From Antarcticimicrobium sp033791545 (GTDB lineage Bacteria > Pseudomonadota > Alphaproteobacteria > Rhodobacterales > Rhodobacteraceae): 64,000 nucleotides of DNA. Positions 44,801 to 52,824 of this stretch are shown in pieces. The notes under the pieces were generated by a model. It made no database searches and had not been told where the DNA came from. It worked only from the letters and a program-made list of their open reading frames with translations. The first letter of the stretch is position 1; each line of letters opens with the position of its first letter. The stretch spans positions 1 through 64,000 of the forward strand of contig JASJGL010000036.1 of assembly GCA_033791545.1 (NCBI GenBank). Direction: 5' to 3'. The position numbers and the translations under genes are program-made.

Positions 44801-45270
44801 GGTTTGGCGTTGATCAGTTCGGAAATCTGGCCCTGCCGCACCAGCGACGGCGAATGCGCCCCGGTCGAGGCATCGGCGAACAACATCTGCACATCGCGGG
44901 CGCGCACATCCTTGCCGCTGGCCTTGTAGGCGCTGCCGACGTCGCGGGTGATCCGGCGCAGGATCTCAAGCGTATCGCTGTCGTTGAACCCGGTCGGCGC
45001 CAGCCGCTCGGAATTGTCGATCAACAGCGAAACCTCGGCAAAGTTGCGCGCTGGCCGTGACCCGGAGCCGGCAAAGATCACGTCTTCCATGCCCGAACCG
45101 CGCATCGCCTTGGCGCGGGTTTCGCCCATCACCCAGCGCAGCGCTTCCAACAGGTTCGACTTACCACAGCCATTTGGCCCGACAACCCCGGTCAGCCCTT
45201 CGGCGATCATCAGGTCGGTCGGGTCAACAAAGCTTTTGAAGCCGGTCAGTCTGAGCTTTGTAAAGCGCAC
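41815..45270 (-). CDS. smc: Chromosome segregation protein SMC
   Basis: A 1151-residue condensin ATPase. Walker A GPNGCGKSNLLEALRW is near residue 32, the signature LSLLSGGEQTLTALAL and Walker B CVLDEVDAPLDD near the C-terminus, with two long coiled coils (rich in A, E, R) around a hinge at about residues 500-620. Full length. SMC with ScpA/B organises the nucleoid. The reverse strand carries a long shadow frame, not a gene. It is single, with 126 bp to the lipoprotein gene upstream. Confidence 0.97.
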   Translation of the reverse strand: MRFTKLRLTGFKSFVDPTDLMIAEGLTGVVGPNGCGKSNLLEALRWVMGETRAKAMRGSGMEDVIFAGSGSRPARNFAEVSLLIDNSERLAPTGFNDSDTLEILRRITRDVGSAYKASGKDVRARDVQMLFADASTGAHSPSLVRQGQISELINAKPTARRRILEEAAGISGLYQRRHEAELKLRGTETNLTRIDDVLEQLATHLGQLARQARQAARYREIGESLRLAEGMLLYRRWREADEARASAEAVLRERTTGAAQAESAAQQAIRARASADEAMPPLREEEAIAAAVLQRLQVERNTLSDEELRARKTIETLTARIDQLARDIEREAGLNRDAGETIERLEWEARELAKAGDGQDDKLSEAAEQSHEAAAVLQEREETLSQVTEDVARLAARHQSAQRLVDDSRKMLTRSEDEEEKARRAVAEAEQALLGADEAFETAQETAEEAQEAAESAEETLAAVDEMRNDTQARESEARAQRSEAEGEAGALRAETTALAKLVARDTAEGGQLLDLLRVTPGYEKALGAALADDLRAPVVEEDGPSGWATLPGYGAAQLLPDGITGLANYVTVPEVLGRRISQIGVVEAEDGARLQPLLQPGQRLVTLEGDLWRWDGFRAWAEDAPSAAALRLEQLNRLEALKQELEQVSARAEGTRAAHESLSRKLIEVTEADKAARDARRAADQRVADAARAMSRAESERNLAGGRLENLGLAVTRHKEDAMAARAQLREAEAGLTELGDLDSARAQVEAIKQTVEAARITMLTRRSAHDELRRDGEARIKRQQEVTKEISGWKHRLETAERRIAELVERKEASEEELDIARAVPEQIAEKREELTEASEQAEARRATAADALATGEITQRAAIQAERDAERHASDAREGRAAAEARTEAAREMVQSAAERIAEDMQLTPNQLLNQLDAVPEDMPAADELEADVNRYKRQREALGAVNLRAEEDAREVQEEFDTLSREKTDLEEAIKTLRSGIAGLNREGRERLLTAFEQVNSNFTMLFRHLFGGGEANLVMVESDDPLEAGLEIMCQPPGKKLSTLSLLSGGEQTLTALALIFAVFLANPAPICVLDEVDAPLDDANVTRFCDLLDEMCRQTDTRFLIITHHAVTMSRMDRLYGVTMQEQGVSQLVSVDLKKAESLVA

Positions 45271-45396
45271 GGGCGGGCCATCTTGATTCCAGTTGAACCT
45301 GAAATGTGGGCGGTTGCCCCGCCGTGAGTCAACGGGTTTACCGCTGTATCTGGCGTAGAAGCCGCAGTTATCCCCAATATATTGACGTTTTCAGCG

Positions 45397-45807
45397 CTAT
45401 CCTGCGCGGCGAACCGCCGAAGGCGCGGGGATGCAGCGATAAACCGGATACCCCGCTTTTGCCCCCGCCTCCGGCAAAAGCCGGCAGGCCGTGTTCAACG
45501 GCTCGATTGGGGCTACCCGCTTCGGGCAGGCGAGTCGCCCGGTCGCCAATGCCTGATCGCCCAGCACCTTTGTCACCGAACAGCCACTGACCAATGCCAT
45601 CGCCAGCCCAGCCCGGTCCCGGATCGGCCCGAACCGGGGCGCGTATTGCGGGTTCACGCGGATCGCCTCGGCCAGATGCCCCTTCACGCGCACATCGAAC
45701 ACGCTGTCATTAACCGCAATCCGCGTTGGCGCCAGCCCGCGGAAATGCGGCGAGGGCGCGTTGCACCCGATCAGAACCAGGCAGGAGATCAAACAATGGT
45801 ATCGCAT
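45397..45807 (-). CDS. Putative small lipoprotein
   Basis: A 136-residue protein with an N-terminal lipobox: MRYHCLISCLVLIGCNAPS, where L-I-G-C fits lipidation at Cys15. The mature part has no recognised domain; a segment AIRVNPQYAPRFGPIRDRAG is basic and Cys residues near 80 and 99 may form a disulfide. ATG 45807 is chosen since it gives the signal. It lies just upstream of smc on the same strand. Confidence 0.65.
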   Translation of the reverse strand: MRYHCLISCLVLIGCNAPSPHFRGLAPTRIAVNDSVFDVRVKGHLAEAIRVNPQYAPRFGPIRDRAGLAMALVSGCSVTKVLGDQALATGRLACPKRVAPIEPLNTACRLLPEAGAKAGYPVYRCIPAPSAVRRAG

Positions 45808-45950
45808 GTCGCCCACTGTGGCACAGATCCCGTTAACCAGATCTTGCACACAGCCATCATGGTAGCGACGGCGGCGGCTGTGCCGCTTGATAGCGGTTGA
45901 GGCATGTCCGGCGCGGCCTTATAACGCCCTATACTCATCTGGAAATCGCA

Positions 45951-46736
45951 ATGCCCTTTCAAAAGGTCCAGCCCGAAAAACTGTCCACCTCGGTTGTCCG
46001 CCAGATCGAAAAACTGATCTTGCGCGGTATTCTGCGGCCCGGGGAACGGCTGCCGTCCGAACGTGATCTCGCCGATCGGCTCGGAGTGTCGCGCCCTTCG
46101 CTGCGCGAAGCGGTGGCCGAGCTTCAGGCGCAAGGACTGCTCGCCACCAAGGCGGGGTCGGGCATCTATGTCGCCGATGTCCTCGGGTCGGCATTTTCGC
46201 CAGCGCTGATCCGGTTGTTCGGTAGCCATGACGAAGCGGTGTTCGACTATCTTTCGTTTCGCCGCGACATGGAGGGGTTGGCCGCTGAACGCGCTGCGCG
46301 GCTGGGCTCGGAGAGTGATCTGAAGGTGATACAGGCGATCTTTGCCAAGATGGAAGCGGCGCAAGGCCGCTCCAACAATGCCGAGGAAGAGGCCCAGCTT
46401 GACGCGCAGTTTCACTCGGCCATCATCGACGCCAGCCACAACGTTGTGATGCTGCACATGATGCGCTCGATGTACGACCTGCTGCGGCAGGGTGTGTTTT
46501 ATAACCGTCAGGTGATGTTCAAACAGCGCACCTCGCGCGCCGCGCTGCTGGACCAGCACCGGGCGATCAACACCGCGCTGCAGGCCCGCGATCCTGCCAG
46601 TGCCCGCGCCGCGGTCGAGGCGCATCTGGACTATGTCCAGTCCGCGCTGGAGGATCACAAACGCGCAGAAAGGAACGAGGCGATCGCACAACAGCGGCTG
46701 CAACACGAAACTGGGCGCGACAGCCGCAGAGGGTAA
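45951..46736 (+). CDS. GntR-family transcriptional regulator, FadR/PdhR (FCD) type
   Basis: A 261-residue regulator. The winged helix has RPGERLPSERDLADRLGVSR and SLREAVAELQAQGLL at residues 25-65; the C-terminal helical FCD domain contains the metal or ligand His residues in DAQFHSAIIDASHN and DQHRAINTALQARD. Such PdhR/LldR-like proteins sense pyruvate, lactate or related acids. Start ATG 45951. The target is not evident since it stands alone between the lipoprotein gene and the atp operon. Confidence 0.88.
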   Translation: MPFQKVQPEKLSTSVVRQIEKLILRGILRPGERLPSERDLADRLGVSRPSLREAVAELQAQGLLATKAGSGIYVADVLGSAFSPALIRLFGSHDEAVFDYLSFRRDMEGLAAERAARLGSESDLKVIQAIFAKMEAAQGRSNNAEEEAQLDAQFHSAIIDASHNVVMLHMMRSMYDLLRQGVFYNRQVMFKQRTSRAALLDQHRAINTALQARDPASARAAVEAHLDYVQSALEDHKRAERNEAIAQQRLQHETGRDSRRG

Positions 46737-46823
46737 GTGTCGCGATAGGGGCCGCAGTAAGATGCAGGTTGCGCTCTGGATCTCGGCGCATGCCCCTCAC
46801 CCGAACACGTCGTTCCGCAAAAG

Positions 46824-46849
46824 AAAAACCCGGCCAGTGGCCGGGTTTT
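46824..46849. terminator. Bidirectional terminator between GntR gene and atp operon
   Basis: AAAACCCGGCC (46825-46835) pairs with GGCCGGGTTTT (46839-46849) around loop AGT, giving T tracts on both strands. It lies 88 bp after the regulator stop and 28 bp after the atpF stop. Confidence 0.9.
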
Positions 46850-46876
46850 CTGTCTGTTCAGAACTAAGCGTGAAGC

Positions 46877-47437
46877 TCAGTGCAGCTTGGCGTCCACCTC
46901 TGCGATGGCCCCGTCGATCAGCTTGTTGCCCTCGGCAGCGCTCATCTGTTTGGCAATCACATCGTTGGCAGCCGCCACCGCGATGGTCACAGCCTGATCG
47001 CGAACCGCCTTGATCGCAGCGGTCTGGGCCGAGACGATCTTGTCTTCGGCCGCAGCCAGACGACGGACGATGGATTTCTCCAGATCAGCCTTGGCCTGTT
47101 CGGCAGCCGCAACGGCATCGGTCCGGGCATGTGCCACGATCCGTTCCGCCTGTGCCTGCACGTCCTTCTGCTTGCGCTCATACGAGGCCAGCAGTGTCTG
47201 TGCCTCTTCGCGCAGGGCACGGGCTTCGTCCAGCTCGGCCTTGATGCCAACGGCGCGATTGTCCAACGCCCCGCCAATCATGCCGGGAACCTTGAAATAG
47301 AACAGGACCCCGATGAAGACGATAAAGGCGATCAACACCACGAAGTTGGTGTTGTGCAGCGAAAAGAACGGGCCGCTGGCGGCCAGCGCGGGGCTGGCAA
47401 AGCCAAGGCTCAGGAAAAGGGCGGTCAAATTACGCAT
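46877..47437 (-). CDS. atpF: ATP synthase F0 subunit b
   Basis: A 186-residue b subunit, the peripheral stalk that holds F1 to subunit a. One membrane segment (about residues 30-48, NFVVLIAFIVFIGVLFYF) is followed by a charged coiled coil. The N-terminal about 20 residues look like a signal peptide, a feature of Rhodobacteraceae b. Last gene of atpI-B-E-F'-F; the F1 genes are elsewhere, as normal in this group. Confidence 0.93.
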   Translation of the reverse strand: MRNLTALFLSLGFASPALAASGPFFSLHNTNFVVLIAFIVFIGVLFYFKVPGMIGGALDNRAVGIKAELDEARALREEAQTLLASYERKQKDVQAQAERIVAHARTDAVAAAEQAKADLEKSIVRRLAAAEDKIVSAQTAAIKAVRDQAVTIAVAAANDVIAKQMSAAEGNKLIDGAIAEVDAKLH

Positions 47438-47442
47438 CTGTC

Positions 47443-48000
47443 TTACCCTTTCATCCGTTCGGTGATGGCGCCGGTAACGGCAGCCGCGGTGGCCTTGAAG
47501 CCCAGCGCCGTGACGATTTCCGCCGTGGTGTCTTTGGCCACGGCCTCGATGCTTTCCAGCGCGCTGGCACGAATGGCAGCGATTGCCTTCTCCGACTCGA
47601 CAGTTTTTGCCGCGATGTCAGCATCGGCCTTTTCGATGGCCAGATCGAGATCGGCCTGAATGTCGGCCCGCGCCTCAGCAGAGATCCGCTGCGCCTCGGA
47701 CCGGGCTTCGGCCAGGGCCTTATTATATGCCTCTTCGGCCTCAACAGCTTTCGCCTTGAGGTCTTCGGCTGCGGCCAGATCGTTGGTGATGGTCCCGGCA
47801 CGTTCGGCAAGAATGCCGCCAATGCGCGGCAGCGCCACCCGTGACAGAATCAGGTAAATCACGACAAGCGTGACAACCAGCCAGAAGATCTGGTTCGGAA
47901 AGGTCGCAAAATCCAGCTGTGGCATGCCTGGACCGCTTTCGGCGGCGCCATGTGCCATGTCGACAGCGGCTTGACCTGCGTCGTGCGTCTCAGTTGCCAT
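47443..48000 (-). CDS. atpF': ATP synthase F0 subunit b'
   Basis: A 185-residue second b-type stalk subunit (also named atpG or atpX). PQLDFATFPNQIFWLVVTLV gives the membrane segment, followed by a long alanine- and glutamate-rich coiled coil. Photosynthetic and related alphaproteobacteria use a b/b' heterodimer. Five bases separate it from atpF. The extended acidic N-terminus before the membrane span is usual. Confidence 0.93.
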   Translation of the reverse strand: MATETHDAGQAAVDMAHGAAESGPGMPQLDFATFPNQIFWLVVTLVVIYLILSRVALPRIGGILAERAGTITNDLAAAEDLKAKAVEAEEAYNKALAEARSEAQRISAEARADIQADLDLAIEKADADIAAKTVESEKAIAAIRASALESIEAVAKDTTAEIVTALGFKATAAAVTGAITERMKG

Positions 48001-48090
48001 GTCGTCCTCCTTGGGAACTTAGCCTACTTCGGGCAGCGCCGGGTCAATCCCGGGCTGCCCGACCGTAAGGATCAGATGTTCCGAAGGTAC

Positions 48091-48315
48091 TTAAACGGCG
48101 AACATCAGCAGCAAAGCAACCAGGAACGAGAAGATGCCCAGTGCTTCTGCAAATGCGATACCGATGAACAGGGTCGCGGTCTGACCGGCGGCAGCCGACG
48201 GGTTGCGCAGGGCCCCCGACAGGAAGTTGCCGGCAACGTTACCAACCCCGATTGCGGCTGCGCCGGAACCGATTGCTGCGAGGCCTGCGCCGATGTGTGC
48301 GAGATCGCCTTCCAT
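48091..48315 (-). CDS. atpE: ATP synthase F0 subunit c
   Basis: A 74-residue proteolipid forming the rotor ring. Two membrane helices flank the polar loop GNFLSGALRNPSAAAGQ; the ion-binding carboxylate is the Glu in IGIAFAEALGIFSF. Gly-rich first helix (GAGLAAIGSGAAAIGVGNVA). Lies between atpB and atpF', as expected; expression likely high. Confidence 0.97.
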   Translation of the reverse strand: MEGDLAHIGAGLAAIGSGAAAIGVGNVAGNFLSGALRNPSAAAGQTATLFIGIAFAEALGIFSFLVALLLMFAV

Positions 48316-48367
48316 ATTGAGTACTCCTTAGGATGGAAAGTTGCGTTGTTTGGATACGGGTCGAACC

Positions 48368-49138
48368 TTAGTGCGAGGGATGCAGCGCATCCTTCAGATA
48401 CACACAGGTCAGAATGGTAAAGACATAGGCCTGGATGAAGGCCACAAGGACCTCCAGACCGTACATGGCGGTGATTGCCAGAACCGACACCGGGCTGACG
48501 ATGGTGAGGGCGGCAAAGCCCGCGAACACCTTGATCACCGCGTGGCCCGCCATCAGGTTGCCGGCCAAACGAATGGAGTGGCTGACGGGGCGAACGAAGT
48601 AGGAGATCAATTCGATGACCGCGAGGATCGGGCGCAGCGGCAGCGGTGCGCTCGACACCCAGAACAATCCGAGGAAGGCGGCGCCGTTCATGACGAAGCC
48701 AAGGATGGTCACGCTCAGGAACACCAGCATCGCCAACACCACCGTGACGGCGAAATGCGAGGTGGCGGCAAACGACAGCGGCAGAAGGCCAAGAAAGTTT
48801 GCGGTGACGATGAACATGAACAGCGTCATCACATAGGGGAAGAATTTCACCCCTTCCTTGCCGCAGATATCCACGACCATCTTATGAACAAAGCCATAGG
48901 CCATTTCGGCCACCGACTGCATCCGGTTCGGAACCACGGCGCGGCGCGAGGTGCCCATGACCAGCAGCACGACAATCGCGACGATCGAAAGCCCCATCCA
49001 CAGGGCGATGTTCGACGGCGTGTACCACGCCAGCGCATCCCCTCCGAACAGCGGCTTCACGATGAACTGATCCATCGGGTGGAATACCAGTCCGCCAGTC
49101 TCGGCGGCGTGTTCTGCACCATGCGCTTCGGTTGCCAC
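48368..49138 (-). CDS. atpB: ATP synthase F0 subunit a
   Basis: A 256-residue channel subunit with about five or six membrane helices. The essential Arg is in SHSIRLAGNLMAGH and the C-terminal helix ends VAFIQAYVFTILTCVYLKDA, both family signatures. It works with the c ring to pass protons. Starts two bases after the atpI stop region. Confidence 0.96.
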   Translation of the reverse strand: MATEAHGAEHAAETGGLVFHPMDQFIVKPLFGGDALAWYTPSNIALWMGLSIVAIVVLLVMGTSRRAVVPNRMQSVAEMAYGFVHKMVVDICGKEGVKFFPYVMTLFMFIVTANFLGLLPLSFAATSHFAVTVVLAMLVFLSVTILGFVMNGAAFLGLFWVSSAPLPLRPILAVIELISYFVRPVSHSIRLAGNLMAGHAVIKVFAGFAALTIVSPVSVLAITAMYGLEVLVAFIQAYVFTILTCVYLKDALHPSH

Positions 49139-49140
49139 GT

Positions 49141-49473
49141 TCAGTCCCTCTCGTCGTCTCGTCCGGCCTCTTCGGCCAATTTCTGCTCCTGGAGTTCTTG
49201 CGCCGTGCGAAGCATCGTCTTCACTCCGGCGGCAAGGCCCAGCATTGTAAACAGCACCAGAAAGATCGGGAGTGTCCCGAACAGGCTGTCCAGCCCGTAT
49301 CCGATGCCAAAGCCGATCCCGAGACCGGCAACAAGTTCGATCACCATCCGCCAGGCATGTTGCGCCTGAGAATAATGCTCATCCGCACGGGGTGTTGGCG
49401 CCTGCGCCTTTTTCGCCACTGCGATCCGTGCCTCCAGCTGCGCCATGCGCTGCTTTTGGTCCTCATCACTCAC
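49141..49473 (-). CDS. atpI: ATP synthase assembly protein AtpI
   Basis: A 110-residue AtpI/AtpQ-type protein with two membrane segments and Gly-rich GLGIGFGIGYGLDSLFG. It helps assemble the c ring or brings Mg. It heads the F0 operon, 2 bp before atpB. The first about 40 residues are charged and cytoplasmic. Start ATG 49473. Confidence 0.88.
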   Translation of the reverse strand: MSDEDQKQRMAQLEARIAVAKKAQAPTPRADEHYSQAQHAWRMVIELVAGLGIGFGIGYGLDSLFGTLPIFLVLFTMLGLAAGVKTMLRTAQELQEQKLAEEAGRDDERD

Positions 49474-49657
49474 CGGCGATTACCCCTCGCGTTTTCAAGC
49501 ATGGTGCTAAGCGGGCGGGGGCATAGAGTCAATCACTAGAATGACCGCCCGAGAATGCGCGTAACATGCTGTTTTAGTGTTTATTTTTACCAACAAGAAG
49601 AGGCAGGCACCGCACTGGGGGCCGATACCTGGGCGTGAAACCGGCAAATGGGCATAT

Positions 49658-49673
49658 TCAACCAAATGGTTGA
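49658..49673. promoter_or_regulatory. Palindromic operator upstream of the ArsR-family gene
   Basis: TCAACCA-AA-TGGTTGA is a 7-bp perfect inverted repeat, 33 bp before the ArsR start codon. Such AACCA-n-TGGTT palindromes suit ArsR-family dimers, so autoregulation is likely. Confidence 0.7.
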
Positions 49674-49706
49674 CGATTGCCGCCCCCCGGCGCTAGGGGC
49701 TGGGTC

Positions 49707-50075
49707 ATGATCAATCCGCTCGACATGGTTTTCGCCGCCCTCGCCGACCCCACGCGGCGCGCGATCCTGTCGATGCTACTGGAAGACGACATGGCGGTGA
49801 CGGATGTGGCCGAGCCGTTCGAGATGTCGCTGGCGGCCATATCCAAGCATCTTTCCATCCTGAGCCGTGCCGGGTTGATCAGCCAAGAGCGGCGCGGTCG
49901 GGTCAAATGGTGCAAGCTGGAGCCCGACGCCCTGCGTCCTGCCAGCGTCTGGATGCAGGGGTTCGGTCAGTTCGAGCCGGTGAATCTGGACGCTTTCGAG
50001 CGGTTTCTCGAAACTGAGCTCAATACGCCAGAGCGCGATAGCCCTGAAACCGGATCTCCAGATCCGGCCGGCTGA
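49707..50075 (+). CDS. ArsR-family transcriptional regulator
   Basis: A 122-residue winged-helix protein. VFAALADPTRRAILSML and SLAAISKHLSILSRAGLISQ, then RRGRVKWCKL, are the typical pattern of the ArsR subgroup that often pairs with SRPBCC (AHSA1) proteins; there is no metal-binding Cys pair. Here no SRPBCC gene follows: its 3' end overlaps the convergent transglutaminase gene by 56 bp. ATG 49707 lies close behind the palindrome at 49658-49673. Confidence 0.88.
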   Translation: MINPLDMVFAALADPTRRAILSMLLEDDMAVTDVAEPFEMSLAAISKHLSILSRAGLISQERRGRVKWCKLEPDALRPASVWMQGFGQFEPVNLDAFERFLETELNTPERDSPETGSPDPAG

Positions 50076-50856
50076 AAGTGCCGTCCGCCTCGATCCACCA
50101 CGGTTCGCCCAGCAACTTGATATCGTGCAGCCCGGCGGCGGCAAAGCTGAGCCCCATCGAATGCGCCATCGGCACCCGCACCCCCGGCTTGGGGTTCAGC
50201 CCCGGCCGGATCTCGCGCGTGCCAAGCTTGAGGTGATGGGCGATGTCCCATTCCTGCACCAGCCCCTCGGTGCGGGTCACCACCCAGCAATGCATGTCAT
50301 CACAATGGGTGCGTTTCTGATCGGGAATAAAATAGCCGGTGACATAGCCCGCCTCATAACCCGCCGCGCGGCAGGCGGCGATGAAATAGGCGTTGATATC
50401 GACACAGGATCCGACCGTCAGCGAACAGATCTGCGGAATCTCGTCCTGACCGTCATAGTAACGGGTGCCCGGGTGGCCATAGGTAAACAGCCCCGCGACA
50501 TGATCGGCCAGGGCCTTGATCCCCGCCGGATCGCGGCCATCGGCAATCTCGCGCATCTCTGTGCTCAACGCCGCCGCGCTGCGGGTAAAGCGACTGTCGC
50601 GCGGGGAGAACAGCGTCTCGGGATAGGGCGCGCCGCTGCGGGAGAAGCGCCACGCGATTTCGACCCGCTCGGCGTTGGGCGTCAACTCCATCGCATGTTG
50701 CGCCGCCAACGGGTCCGCGATCAGGCGCACCCCGGCGCCCTGTACCGTCACGGAAAGCGGCGCCGCATGCGGCGTGGCAAGCCCGACAGGGGCCAAAAGG
50801 ACGCCCCCCTCTCGGGCCGGAAACGAAACGGTCAGGCAAATATCTTGTTCGGTCAT
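50020..50856 (-). CDS. Transglutaminase-like domain protein
   Basis: A 278-residue protein with an N-terminal beta-rich part and a transglutaminase core. The triad is visible: Cys in TVGSCVDINAYF (near 145), His in DDMHCWVVT and Asp in VQEWDIAHH. Related proteins act as cysteine proteases or structural enzymes; no signal peptide is seen, so it is cytoplasmic. Its end overlaps the convergent ArsR gene. The role is unknown. Confidence 0.82.
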   Translation of the reverse strand: MTEQDICLTVSFPAREGGVLLAPVGLATPHAAPLSVTVQGAGVRLIADPLAAQHAMELTPNAERVEIAWRFSRSGAPYPETLFSPRDSRFTRSAAALSTEMREIADGRDPAGIKALADHVAGLFTYGHPGTRYYDGQDEIPQICSLTVGSCVDINAYFIAACRAAGYEAGYVTGYFIPDQKRTHCDDMHCWVVTRTEGLVQEWDIAHHLKLGTREIRPGLNPKPGVRVPMAHSMGLSFAAAGLHDIKLLGEPWWIEADGTFSRPDLEIRFQGYRALAY

Positions 50857-50892
50857 GTCATCCTCTTATCCGGCGCGGATGACCGTTTCATG

Positions 50893-51810
50893 TCAGCCGT
50901 CCTGCTCCAACAACAGAATCAAGGCCACCACCGTCATCGCGATCCCCACCAGCACCAGCGCGGGTGGCGCGCCGTGGCCCATGGCGATTTCCCACAGGAT
51001 CACCCAGGACGGCGTCAGGTACGTATAGGCCATTACCTTGGCCGAGGGCAGCCGCAGCGTGGCGAATTGCAGCAAAACGAAGGTCACCGCGCTGGTAAAG
51101 ATCGCCAGATAGAACAGCCCGATCCAGACAATGGGCGGCAGCGCCATCCAGTTGGTGGCGCGAATGTCGGACCAGCCATAGACCAGCAGCACCAGAAACC
51201 CGGCCACCAGCATGCCAAAGGTGAACATCACCGCCGGCTCTCCCCGGTTCAGCCGCCGCACCAGCGGCGTATAGGCCGCATGCGCGATGCAACCGACGAA
51301 ATAGATCGCCTCGCCCTTGCCGATATGGAAGGCCTTTGCCGCCTGCCAGTCGCCATCAAAGATCACCCAGACCGCCCCCGCCGCCCCCACGGCCAGCGCC
51401 CCTGCCATGCGTGCGGTGGTGACCTGTCGCAGGATCCACCAGCCGAACAGCCCGGACAGGATCGGGGTCAGGGTAAAGACCGCCGCGGTGCTGATCGGCG
51501 CGGCGGTCTTCAGCCCTTCGAACATCAGCACGAAATAGGCGGCAAAAATCCCGCCCAGCAACAGATAGCGCCAAGGCGCGGCAAAAGCCGACCGCGTCAT
51601 CTTGCCGGTGGTGGCGGCCAGCGTACCGATCACCACCGCCGCGATGGCGAAGCGCGCCGCCGTGAGCGCAGCCGGCGCAATCTCGTTCGCGACCTGCGCC
51701 CCCAGCGAAAACGAGCCGGCGACCAGTGCCGAAAACGTCAGCATCGCCAGATGCCCCTGCAAATGCGGGCTTAACCGTGATCGCTTGTCCGCATCGGCAC
51801 CGACGCTCAT
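50893..51810 (-). CDS. EamA-family (DMT) transporter
   Basis: A 305-residue membrane protein with ten predicted helices in two EamA repeats, of the drug/metabolite transporter superfamily. PAALTAARFAIAAVVIG and PLVRRLNRGEPAVMFTFG mark the repeats. Substrate unknown. ATG 51810 overlaps the LysR stop (ATGA), so it is co-translated with the LysR-type regulator, which may control it. Confidence 0.86.
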   Translation of the reverse strand: MSVGADADKRSRLSPHLQGHLAMLTFSALVAGSFSLGAQVANEIAPAALTAARFAIAAVVIGTLAATTGKMTRSAFAAPWRYLLLGGIFAAYFVLMFEGLKTAAPISTAAVFTLTPILSGLFGWWILRQVTTARMAGALAVGAAGAVWVIFDGDWQAAKAFHIGKGEAIYFVGCIAHAAYTPLVRRLNRGEPAVMFTFGMLVAGFLVLLVYGWSDIRATNWMALPPIVWIGLFYLAIFTSAVTFVLLQFATLRLPSAKVMAYTYLTPSWVILWEIAMGHGAPPALVLVGIAMTVVALILLLEQDG

Positions 51811-52685
51811 TTGCACCACCCCTGCGCGTGGTCCTTGAGAAAGGTCAGAAAGCTTTGCACCTTGTTGGTCCGGTGCAGATCCACATGGGTGACCAGCCAC
51901 AGTGTCGCGGACCATTCCTCGCGCGGGGGGATCACCTGCACCAGACCGGGCTGACGCGCCGCCGCCCATGTCGACATGAACCCGATGCCCGCGCCGGCAA
52001 AAATAGCCTCGGACAGGGCTTCGCGGCTGTTGCCGCGAAAGGTGATCGCCGTATCCGGCACATGGCTGTGCAGCCATTTGTAATAGGGCGCGGGGGTGTC
52101 GGGGTCATCTGCGCTGATAAAGTGGTGATCGCCGAACGACTCGACCGTATCCGGCACGCCGTGGCGCACGACATAGGATTCGCTGGCATATAACGCCACC
52201 GGCAGATGCGCGAACCGTTGCACCACATTGTCGGGTTGATCCGGGATCGAGCCCGCGCGGATCGCCACATGCGCCTCGCCATATTCCAGCCGGAACAACC
52301 GCTCCCCAGTCAGGAACCGCAGGATCAGGCCCGGATGTTCCGCCTGAAACGCGCTCATCACCGGCACCAGCAGCGGCGACAGCGAGGCCAGTGAGGTCAC
52401 CACCAACTCGCCCGTCACCGCGTCGCCCTGCCCCTTGAGCCGGCCAGAGAGTTGGTTGAACTGATCCTCGGTCGCCTGCGCCACCCGCAACAGGTCGGTT
52501 CCGGCCTCGGTCGGGGTATAGCCGCGCGCGTGGCGCTGGAACAGCTTGACCCCCAAGCGTTTCTCGAGCGCATCGATATGGCGAATGACGGTGGCATGGT
52601 GCACGCCCAGCACCTCAGCCGCGCCGCTGACGGTGCCCATCCGTGCCACCTGGAAAGCGGTGCGGATCTCGTCCCAGTTGTCCAT
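51807..52685 (-). CDS. LysR-family transcriptional regulator
   Basis: A 292-residue regulator. The winged helix (residues 1-60) contains GTVSGAAEVLGVHHATVIRH and ALEKRLGVKLFQRHARGYTP; the rest is the effector-binding domain. It is divergent from the azoreductase gene, with 139 bp between, holding repeats that may be its operator. It overlaps the EamA transporter gene downstream by four bases. The inducer is unknown. Confidence 0.92.
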   Translation of the reverse strand: MDNWDEIRTAFQVARMGTVSGAAEVLGVHHATVIRHIDALEKRLGVKLFQRHARGYTPTEAGTDLLRVAQATEDQFNQLSGRLKGQGDAVTGELVVTSLASLSPLLVPVMSAFQAEHPGLILRFLTGERLFRLEYGEAHVAIRAGSIPDQPDNVVQRFAHLPVALYASESYVVRHGVPDTVESFGDHHFISADDPDTPAPYYKWLHSHVPDTAITFRGNSREALSEAIFAGAGIGFMSTWAAARQPGLVQVIPPREEWSATLWLVTHVDLHRTNKVQSFLTFLKDHAQGWCK

Positions 52686-52700
52686 ACGCTTCTCCGACTT

Positions 52701-52771
52701 TGTGCATCAGATCTATGTGCATCAGATCACAGGCCCCCCTGCTTTTTGAGCAATTGCGTTCGCTGACGCAA
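52701..52771. promoter_or_regulatory. Direct and inverted repeats between LysR and azoreductase genes (candidate LysR operator)
   Basis: TGTGCATCAGATC occurs twice exactly, at 52701-52713 and 52716-52728, with a 15-bp period, just before the LysR start. TTGCGT-N6-ACGCAA (52754-52771) is an inverted repeat upstream of the azoreductase; TTGCGT could double as a -35 with TATCTC 16 bases on. Confidence 0.55.
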
Positions 52772-52824
52772 GGCGTATCTCTCTTCCACAAAGCAACACA
52801 CGACCCCAACCGGGAGTTTCAGGA

